Positions 1 to 8,600 of a stretch of DNA of 41,060 bases are shown piece by piece. A program made the position numbers and the translations under genes. Within the stretch, counting starts at the first letter, position 1, and each line of letters starts with the position of its first letter. The stretch comes from Cobetia crustatorum. Lineage in GTDB: Bacteria > Pseudomonadota > Gammaproteobacteria > Pseudomonadales > Halomonadaceae. The stretch covers positions 1-41,060 of the forward strand of contig NZ_JEMF01000054.1 of NCBI RefSeq assembly GCF_000591415.1. Reading direction: 5' to 3'. The notes beneath the pieces are model-generated. The model had not been told where the DNA came from, searched no databases, and saw only the letters and a list, made by a program, of their open reading frames with translations.

Positions 1-235
1 TAATCAGACGGGACCCGACAATTACCCAAAGCCAACGCTAATTTTTTCACCAATATGGATCACTGGTCTTAAAACAGCACCACGAATGGTGCATTTTCTG
101 TAAACCATATCCTCAAAGACAGCATTTATTGCCTATAACCAATTGATTAATCTGATAAATCCTACAATGCCACACTTCCTGCTAGACATTCAGGGAGGCA
201 CCGATAGGCATACAACAATCGAAAATCTACACCAA
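1..235. other. Upstream non-coding region before the riboswitch
   Basis: This AT-rich stretch has no convincing coding region on either strand. It presumably holds the promoter for the riboswitch-led transcript that follows. I could not pick out a confident -35/-10 pair by eye. Confidence 0.4.
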
Positions 236-345
236 TGGAGCGCTAGGGTTCCGGTGACTGGCTGATAGCCGTCACGACTGGTCCGAGAGCACTCGACCTC
301 CAGCTGGGGGTTACACGGCGGGATAAAAGCCCGGGAGACGCAACG
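236..345 (+). promoter_or_regulatory. Guanidine-I riboswitch (ykkC class)
   Basis: All three hallmark blocks of the ykkC guanidine-I aptamer are present in order: ctagggttccgg (243-254), actggtccgagagc (277-290), and acacggcggga followed by taaaagcccgggaga (313-338). This class binds guanidinium and turns on guanidine export or carboxylation genes; the leader of a urea/guanidine carboxylase operon is a classic location. Downstream, cggcg (357-361) can pair with cgccg (376-380), which abuts the GGAG ribosome-binding site (380-383). That suggests control of translation initiation, but this is inference. Its present target is only a truncated gene, so the switch looks orphaned. Confidence 0.95.
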
Positions 346-392
346 CCTGAAAAGGTCGGCGCCTCTCACTTTTTCCGCCGGAGATAACGACA

Positions 393-1028
393 ATGACCCA
401 GCCCGCTCGCCTTTCCCCGTCTACGACTTCCCTCTCGGATGCCTGCGCTCAGGCGCCATCCGCTGCTGTCGCATCTGATTCCCCTGCGGTATCCGCCGTA
501 TCCAGCAAGACCTCCCGACGTGCCGCGCTGGCCGGCGCGCTGCTGCTTGGCGCCTCGCTGAGCCCACAGGCCATGGCGCAGGATTCCTTCAGCGTATGCT
601 GGTCGGTGTATGCCGGCTGGATGCCGTGGGAATACGCGGACACCCAGGGAATCGTCGACAAGTGGGCCAAGAAGTACGACATCAACATCGATGTGGTGCA
701 GGTCAACGATTACGTCGAGTCCATCAATCAGTACACCTCCGGCAATGTCGATGGCTGCGCCATGACCAACATGGACGCCCTCACCCTCCCCGCCGCCAGC
801 AGTGTGGATTCCACCGCGCTGATTCTGGGTGACTACTCCGATGGCAATGACGGCGTGATGGTGCGCGACGGCGATTCCATCGAGTCCCTGAAGGACCGCG
901 AGGTCAATCTGGTGCAGTTCAGTGTCTCCCACCCTTCCCGCTGGGGCTGGGTCAGATCGAGCTCGAAGACGGCCGCTGGGTCGCGGGCTTCATCTGCTCG
1001 GTCTCCGCTGACTGCGACGTGCCGATGA
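393..1028 (+). pseudogene. 5' remnant of guanidine/urea-carboxylase-type ABC transporter substrate-binding protein
   Basis: The first ~180 codons encode a periplasmic binding protein of the nitrate/taurine-like type that accompanies urea (guanidine) carboxylase operons. An N-terminal Tat-like signal (SRRAALAGALLLGA, cleavage near AMAQ) leads into SVYAGWMPWEY, then the segment ending LVQFSVSH. Members of this family run to about 350 residues or more. Here homology stops near base 931, and the next ~30 codons are out-of-frame sequence from a fused allophanate hydrolase fragment, ending at TGA 1026-1028. The start ATG at 393 follows a GGAG site. The product would lack most of the ligand-binding fold, and no permease or ATPase gene follows. 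Confidence 0.85.
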
Positions 1029-1078
1029 CGGACATCAGCGAGTACGGCGGCTGGAAGGCCTGGGTGGAGCAAAAATAA
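932..1078 (+). pseudogene. 3' remnant of allophanate hydrolase
   Basis: In the frame ending at TAA 1076-1078 the sequence reads PLGLGQIELEDGRWVAGFIC and ends DISEYGGWKAW. This matches the end of the small C-terminal domain of allophanate hydrolase (AtzF/DUR1,2 type), including the closing 'GGW' tail. Allophanate hydrolase is normally ~600 residues and hydrolyses allophanate, or carboxyguanidine-derived intermediates, to ammonia and CO2. Only about 45-48 codons survive, in a different frame from the upstream binding-protein fragment, so they are not translated as a fusion. The original operon terminator (1149-1188) still follows. Confidence 0.85.
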
Positions 1079-1148
1079 GCATGTGGCGTGACCTATCTTC
1101 TACTTCTAGACAGGAAGATGATGACGGGAAGAGAATGATAGGAAGATG

Positions 1149-1188
1149 AAAATGGGCGTCCAACTCTCGATGAGTGGGCGCCCATTTT
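1149..1188 (+). terminator. Rho-independent-type hairpin after the collapsed operon
   Basis: AAAATGGGCG (1149-1158) pairs with CGCCCATTTT (1179-1188), with additional pairing inside the loop. The stem ends in a T run on the + strand. It sits 70 bases after the allophanate hydrolase stop and is probably the original operon terminator. Confidence 0.75.
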
Positions 1189-1657
1189 CGTTGATGACGC
1201 TGGCCTGTTTCAGGCAGTCAAACCTCGCGTCTTTCTCACACCGACGATAGATACGGTTGGCCTATCCATCAGCATCACAAGAGACTGTCATGAGCATGTG
1301 GTCACTGAGACTATGTTACTTTGTAGCGTCAGCTCCATTCGCCATCACGTCTTGACTGTCATCATGACGAGTCAACTAGCACTTATTCAGTAACATTCCG
1401 TCGTTATTGACGTTATTGCGGGGTGCCATGCTGCCGTAATACTCAGCGTCACCTCCATTCTCAACAAATAGACTGATCACACTTGATGTCGGCTTTTCTC
1501 GAGAAGGTGAGTAACGTCGTTAGACCTTCGATTCATCTTGAATAGCGAAGACAATACTACGCCCACCTATAGCCATATAAAATCACAGAAGTAAAAGACA
1601 TACATAATGTCAAGACAATGGATGTTGCTACACAAACCCTTTCATTGGAGGAAAGGT
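1189..1657. other. Intergenic region
   Basis: About 470 bases without a supported gene. The short frames here overlap nothing recognisable. It must hold the promoter of the Crp/Fnr-type gene, which starts at 1658. Confidence 0.5.
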
Positions 1658-2377
1658 ATGACCGAGCGTCTGACTCATGATCATAATCATTTATTAGCGG
1701 CACTGCCTGATGACGTGAAGAAACGATTATCACCGCACATAGACACCGTGCCACTTTCGTTGGGGCAGATCATTCACACGTCAGGAAGCGCACTGAATCA
1801 CGTCTACTTTCCCATTGATGCGATCGTGTCATTACTTTATGTGACCGAGAATGGTGCCTCTGCAGAAATCGCGGTGGTCGGCAATGAAGGCCTGGTCGGT
1901 ATTGCTGTCTTCATGGGGGGAGAAAGCACCACCAGTCGCGCGATTGTGCAGAGTGCTGGGCTGGCGTTCAGATTGCCGGTAGATCAGCTGAAGGATGAAT
2001 TCAACCGCCATGGCGAAATGCTGCACCTGCTGTTGCGCTATACCCAGTCACTCATTACTCAGATGGCGCAGACAGCGGTATGCAACCGCCATCATTCGAT
2101 CAACCAACAGTTATGTCGCTGGTTGCTGCTGTCCCTGGACCGGCTGCCGAGTAATCAATTGGACATGACCCAGGAGTTGATCGCCAACATGTTGGGAGTG
2201 CGTCGTGAGGGCGTTACCGAGGCGGCCGGAAAACTGCATAAACTGGGTATCATCGAATATCGACGTGGCCATATCACGGTACTCGACAGACCGCGACTCG
2301 AAGAACGAAGTTGTGAGTGTTATGCGGTGGTAAAAAAGGAAAGCGATCGCTTGATGCCCTATTCGCTGATTGCCTGA
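1658..2377 (+). CDS. Crp/Fnr-family transcriptional regulator
   Basis: A cytoplasmic two-domain regulator of about 239 residues. The N-terminal half is a cyclic-nucleotide-binding-like beta barrel (LGQIIHTSGSALNHVYFP, then EIAVVGNEGLVGIAVFMGG). The C-terminal half is a winged helix with MTQELIANMLGVRREGVTEA as the helix-turn-helix. No Fnr-type N-terminal cysteine cluster is visible, so oxygen sensing through an iron-sulfur cluster is unlikely. A frame extends up to 1607, but the ATG at 1658 is preceded by a strong GGAGGAAAGG site and is preferred. The gene stands alone: the collapsed guanidine operon is upstream and the glucan synthase 270 bases downstream. Its TGA stop falls inside an 8-bp tandem repeat. 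The effector is unknown. Confidence 0.88.
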   Translation: MTERLTHDHNHLLAALPDDVKKRLSPHIDTVPLSLGQIIHTSGSALNHVYFPIDAIVSLLYVTENGASAEIAVVGNEGLVGIAVFMGGESTTSRAIVQSAGLAFRLPVDQLKDEFNRHGEMLHLLLRYTQSLITQMAQTAVCNRHHSINQQLCRWLLLSLDRLPSNQLDMTQELIANMLGVRREGVTEAAGKLHKLGIIEYRRGHITVLDRPRLEERSCECYAVVKKESDRLMPYSLIA

Positions 2378-2454
2378 TTGCCTGATTGCCTGATTGCCTG
2401 ATTGCCTGATTGCCTGATTGCCTGATTGCCTGAATGCCTGAATGCCTGAATGCT
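2367..2454. repeat. 8-bp tandem repeat, 11 copies
   Basis: Eight copies of TGATTGCC (2367-2430) are followed by two of TGAATGCC and one TGAATGCT (to 2454). The array starts within the last codons of the Crp/Fnr-type gene and carries its stop codon at 2375-2377. Copy-number change would leave the protein end intact but alter the 3' untranslated spacing. Confidence 0.95.
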
Positions 2455-2644
2455 TAAAAAGACTGAGTGCTCACTGGTAATAACAAACCGTTGAACACCA
2501 CACTACGTTAAATTGCCGAGGCGCCGCGGCAGGGAGGGATATGTGCGCTAGCGAACAGACAGTTTCATGAGCTTTCTACATACTTTCTGGTGACGTACTA
2601 TCGCTTGCCCCCATGGGTAATGCGCATCGACCAGGATAGCGCTC
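2455..2644. other. Short intergenic region before the glucan synthase
   Basis: 190 bases with no supported gene. It must contain the glucan synthase promoter if that gene is not read through from upstream. The AGGA at 2633-2636 is the probable ribosome-binding site for the GTG start at 2645. Confidence 0.4.
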
Positions 2645-5600
2645 GTGACCTCTCTCCTTAATATGGTGCTCCGGGCTTTTCCTTCGTCTTCGTCTTCACC
2701 TTGGCATGATACAGCCCCCGTGCGGGGAGAGCTGTTCAGTGTTGAGCGTCTCGAACAACATGCCGGTAGCCTTGCGCTCGCGCAGGGTATCACTGACACG
2801 CCTCCTAAAGTATTGTCGCTGTCGGCACGACTTGAGGATAATGCCAAGGTGCTACTGAAGGCCTATCGCGCCAGTGCGCTGGAAGTCGCGGAGGGACGCG
2901 ACATCGTGCCTGCCGCCACCTGGCTACTCGATAATTATCATCTCATCGAGGCCCAGATTCGCGAGGTTCGCGATGACCTTCCTCCCGGCTATTATCACCA
3001 GCTTCCCAAACTGGCAGAAGGCCCATTTGCCGGCTATCCGCGTGTCTTTGGCCTTGCCTGGGCCTTTGTGGTTCACACCGACAGCCACCTCGACATCGAC
3101 ACTCTGCACGATTTCATCACGGCCTATCAGCGCGTTCAGCCCTTGACGATCGGCGAGCTCTGGGCGGTCGCGATCACGCTTCGCATCGTGCTTGTCGAAA
3201 ACCTGCGGCGCCTCGCCGAACAAATTGTCAGCGAGCAGTCTGCCCGCAATGAGGCAGATGCCCTGGCCAGTCAGTGGCTGGTGCCGGAGGAACTCTATCC
3301 AACCCTGGATATCAGTACGCTGCCGCGAAGCACAACGCCATTAGAAGACCCCTTCGTCGCCCAGCTGGCCAAGCGCTTGCGAGGTCTGGATCCGCGCACC
3401 AATCCCATGGTGGACTGGCTTGAGCGGAAAGTCAGGTCTCAAGGCGGCTCTGTCGACAATGTGGTACAGCGAGCCCAGCAACATCAGGGGGCCGCCAACG
3501 TTACCGTGCGCAACATCATCACCAGCATGCACTTCGTCTCGAGTATCGATTGGGCGGAGTTGTTCGAAAGCGTCAGTCTGGTCAATACGCGGCTCAACCA
3601 GAGCCCTCTCTTCGCGACTCTCGACTTCCCGACCCGCAATAGTTATCGCAGTGCCGTGGAGCAACTGGCGCGTGGCTCTGACTGGCAAGAACTGGAAGTT
3701 GCCGAGCACGCCCTGGCCGCCGCACACGCAGCACTGGCCAACGCTGAGGGCGCCATCGAAACCGCTCGCCGCGGTGATCCCGGCTATTTTCTGATAGCCG
3801 CTGGGCGCCCTGCACTTGAACGAACCCTCGGCTTTCGGCCTTCACTGCGCCAGCGCATACGCCAGGGCTTTGTCAGCGCAGGCATTGGCGGTTACGTGAG
3901 CCTGATTGCACTCATGACCGCCGCGTTGCTGGCAGTGACCTTGACAGGGTTATGGTCACTGTCCGGCGGTGAATCGGTCACTGGCTGGCTGTGGCTACTC
4001 GGATTGCTTGGGTTGCTGCCGGCCACCGAGATCGCGACATTGTTGGCCAGTCGCCTCATCATCTTCTGTGTTGGCCCCAAGCCGCTACCCAGCCTTGATC
4101 TCTCCGAAGGTGTCCCCGCCAATCTGCACACCCTGATTGCCGTACCCACCTTGCTGACCAATGCGGCCGAACTTCACGAGCAGATCGAGCGACTGGAGGT
4201 ACATCATCTGGCCAGCGGTGGCGGTGCGCTTGTCTATGCGCTGCTCACTGATGGGTCGATGCTCAGCACGAACACATCAACGACGATGCGCCGCTATTGG
4301 CGGCCGCCAGTGAAGCGATCGCGCAATTGAACCAGCGCCATGGCGACATTGATGGTCATGATCGCTTCTTCCTGCTGCACCGGCGACGGGTCTTCAATCA
4401 CAGTGAAGACTGCTGGATGGGCTGGGAGCGAAAACGCGGCAAGCTACAGGAGCTCAACCGCCTGCTGCGCGGTGCCAACGACACCACCTTCCTGGCGCCC
4501 GCGGCCATGCCGAGTGATGTGCAGTATGTCATCACGCTGGATGCGGACACGCTTGCCGCGGGGGGCAGCCAGTCGACTGATCGGCAAGATGGCGCACCCG
4601 CTGAATCAGCCCAGGTTCGATGAAAGCCGCCAGCGCGTCGTTGAGGGTTATGCGGTATTGCAGCCACGTGTCACACCCTCGCTACCGATGGGTCGACAAG
4701 GCTCGATCTTCCAACGTCTCTTTTCCGCGCCCGGCGGAATAGATCCCTACGCTGCGGCGACCTCAGACCTTTATCAGGACCTGCTTGGCGAGGGGTCCTT
4801 CGCCGGCAAGGGCATCTACCAGATTGATGCATTCGAAGCCTCGCTCAGCGGGCGTGTGCCAGAAAACAGCGTCCTCAGCCATGATCTGTTCGAAGGCGTG
4901 TTTGCTCGGGCCGGGCTGGCCTCGGATATCGAAGTGATCGAGGAATTCCCCTCCCGCTACGATGTTGCCTCCAAGCGCCAGCACCGTTGGACACGAGGCG
5001 ATTGGCAATTGCTGCCATGGATCGTTGCGCAGACGATGCCCTGGACCGGGCGCCTGAAACTGATGGACAACCTTCGCCGCTCACTCCTTGTACCACTCCT
5101 GCTCGCCTTTCTGATCATCAGTTGGTTATTGCCGCTGCCCGCGGCGCTGTTGGGCACACTGGGCACCATCATCGTTATTGCCGCGCCTCCGCTTCTGCCG
5201 CTGTTGCTGTCGCTGGTGCCAAGGCGGTCTGGCATCAACGTGCGCCACTATTTTCAGCAATGGTTCTCCGAACTCAGACTGGCGTCGATACAGACACTAT
5301 TGTGGCTCGCCTTCCTGCCCGATCAGGCCTGGCGGATGCTGGATGCCATCGTCAGGACGATGATTCGGGTCACGATCACTCGCCGCCATCTGCTTGAGTG
5401 GACGACGGCGGCCCAGTCAACCGGTCGCCCGCGACTGACGCTGACCGGCTTCTATCGCAGTATGGCGCCGGGGACATTGCTGGCACTGGCCGCCGCATTG
5501 AGTGTCGTGATCCAGTCGCCCGAGGCCTGGCCGGTGGCACTGCTGGCAGGCCTGCTGTGGCTGGCAGCGCCAGCTATCGCCGCTTGGGTCAGTCGGCCGG

Positions 5601-8600
5601 GGTGCCTTGAACATCAGGCGCCGCTGTCTGATGCCGAAGCACGTGAACTGCGCTTGATCGCGCGACGGACCTGGCGCTTCTTCGAAACCTTCGTCACCGC
5701 TCGCGACAACTGGCTGCCACCGGACAATTTTCAGGAAACCCCTCAGCCCGTCATCGCGCATCGCACCTCTCCCACCAACATGGGGCTCTATCTGCTGTCC
5801 ACTCTGGCCGCCCGGGATTTTGGGTGGCTGGGTGCGCTCAATACCGCCGAGCGTCTGGAGGCCACACTGGGCGTCATGCAGACGCTTCCCCGTTACCGTG
5901 GACATTTTTTCAACTGGTACGATACTCGTGACCTGCGCCCGCTGGACCCAAGATATGTCTCCTCGGTCGATAGCGGCAATCTGGCGGGCCATCTGCTGGT
6001 GGTCGCCAATGCCTGTGATACCTGGTCAAGAACCCGGCAATTGCCCACTCTGCGTCAAGGCGTCGCCGACAATCTGAGCCTGCTACGCGACGCCCTCAAG
6101 GCAGTCCCGGCGACACATGCAACACTGATCGCACCGCTCTGCCTCTGCCTGAAGGACATCGAAGGATATTTGCAGACAGATGCGTCGTTCATCACGGGCC
6201 TGTCCGCACTGCGACAACTCGCGGATCACACCACGAGAATCGCCCATGATTCCCTGCGCGGTACCGAGGCAGGCTGGGCCGAAGAAGTGCTGTTCTGGGT
6301 AGGGGTGCTGCGCAAGTCGGCCGCCGAGCATTACCACGATCAAAAAGAGTCCACCAAGACTGATCCCTGTGACCAGCTCCTGGCGCGCTTCAGACAGATT
6401 GCTGCCGACGCTCGAGCGATGGCATTGGGAATGAATTTCGCCTTCCTGCTCGTGCCTGAACGCCAGTTGCTGTCGATCGGCTATTCCGTGGACGACAATG
6501 CACTCGATAGTAGCTGTTATGACCTGCTCGCTTCCGAAGCCCGCTTGGCCAGTCTGCTGGCGATTGCCAAGGGCGATGCTCCGACGCGCCACTGGTTCCG
6601 TCTCGGACGGACGGCCACGCCACTTGAGCATGGCTCAGCGCTGATTTCGTGGTCAGGTTCGATGTTCGAATACCTGATGCCATCGCTGGTGATGCGGGCG
6701 CCGGCCGGCAGTCTGCTTGAGCAAACCAATCGCCTGGTGGTCAAGCGCCAGATGGCCTATGCCGCAGGACGCGACATGCCGTGGGGGATCTCCGAATCGG
6801 CCTATAACGTTCGCGATGTGCATTTCACGTATCAGTACACCAATTTCGGCGTACCGGGGCTGGGGCTGAAGCGTGGCCTGTCAGCGGACCTGGTCGTCGC
6901 GCCCTACGCGACCGGGCTGGCCACGATGGTCGAGCCCCTCGCCGCGCATCGCAATTTCGCGCGCCTTGCTGAGCTGGGCGCATTGGGTCGCCATGGATTC
7001 TATGAGGCACTCGATTTCACGCCCTCGCGCCTCCAGGCAGGCAAGCCGTTTTCCATCGTGCGCAGTTTCATGGCCCACCATCAGGGCATGAGCATCGTGG
7101 CGATTGCCAATACCCTTCATGACGGACAGATGCGTGAACGCTTCCATCGTGAGCCGATCATTCAGGCCTGCGAGCTGCTGTTGCAAGAACGCATCCCACG
7201 CAACATGGCAATCGCGCATCCTCGCGCAGAAGAAGTCACGTCACCCCCGCGAGACACGCTCAACGATGGTCGGGCGATCCGGTGTATCCCGGCAACGTGT
7301 GCCGGCGCACCCGTCACCCACCTGCTCTCGAACGGTCGTTATTCCGTCATGCTGACGGCGACAGGAGCCGGCTATAGCCGCTGGCAGCACATCGCCATCA
7401 GTCGCTGGCTGGAAGATGCGACCCGTGATCACCTGGGTAGCCTCATCTTCCTGCGTGACAGGGACACGTCCACCGTCTGGTCAGCCAGTGGCCCCATGCC
7501 CGGCAGTGGCGGAGAAGCGAAGGCAGACAGCCATGATGTACTCTTTGCAGAAGATTATGCCCGCTTCACGCATCGCCAGGACACCCTGACCACTCACCTC
7601 GATGTCCTTGTCTCTGGCGAGGATGATAGCGAAGTCCGTCGCGTGTCCCTGACCAACAGCGGGCGCAAGGCGCGCAAGATCGAAGTGACCTCCTATGCGG
7701 AACTGGTACTGACCACGCCCACCACCGAGAATGCTCATCCAGCGTTTGCCAAGCTGTTCGTGGTTACCGAATACCTGGAAGAATTCGAGGCGTTGATCGC
7801 GACACGTCGTCGACGCAGTCCAGATGAGGCTGAGATCTGGGCCGCGCACTTCGCGATAGTGGAAGGCGAATCCCTCGGCGCGCTCCAGTACGAGACCGAT
7901 CGCGCCCAATTCATCGGCAGGGGGCGCACGGTGATGACAGCCGCTGCCCTGAAGGAAAAACAGCGCCTGAGCAACACGACCGGCACGGTGCTCGACCCGG
8001 TATTCTCACTGCGCCATTGCCTCAAGGTGCCCTCCGGAAAAGTCACTCGCATCGCCTTCTGGACTGTCGTGGCGGCGTCTCGCGAAGCGCTGCTGGATCT
8101 GATCGACAAGCACCACGACCGCAGCGCCTATGAACGCGCCAAGACGCTGGCCTGGACCCAGGCACAGGTTCAGCTTCGCCATCTGGGGATCACGCCAGAA
8201 GAGGCCTCGGACTTCCAGCGCCTGGCCGCCCCCATCCTGTATGCCGATATCCGATTCAGGGCCTCGCGGGAGGCCATTGCACGCGGCGCTGGCCTGCAAT
8301 CCTCACTGTGGCCGCTGGCCATTTCCGGCGACCTGCCGATCGTACTGGTGCGCATCGATTCCACCGAGGACATGGCCCAGGTACGCCAGCTGCTGCGCGC
8401 CCATGAATATTGGCGAATGAAGCGCCTTGGCGTCGATCTGGTGATCATCAATGAGCGCGCCTCCTCCTATGTCCAGGACCTACAGCAAGCGATAGAAACC
8501 GCTGTGCAGAGCAGCCAGACACGCCCGCGCATGCACGAGGGCCATGATCAGGGCTCGGTCATCGTCTTGCGCGCTGACCTGATGAGCCTTGCATCACGTC

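Noticed and set aside
190-393. 67-codon minus-strand frame over the leader region
   Set aside because: It lies directly on the guanidine-I riboswitch, whose conserved bases explain the sequence.
366-932. 188-codon minus-strand frame opposite the binding-protein remnant
   Set aside because: It is the antisense shadow of a recognisable coding frame, with no family resemblance and low-complexity His/Gly/Val-rich sequence.
2367-2454. CRISPR-like array
   Set aside because: Units are 8 bp, directly adjacent and without spacers, so it is a simple tandem repeat.
4297-4623. Separate 108-residue gene
   Set aside because: Its sequence is the middle of the glucan synthase catalytic domain read in the shifted frame, not an independent gene.
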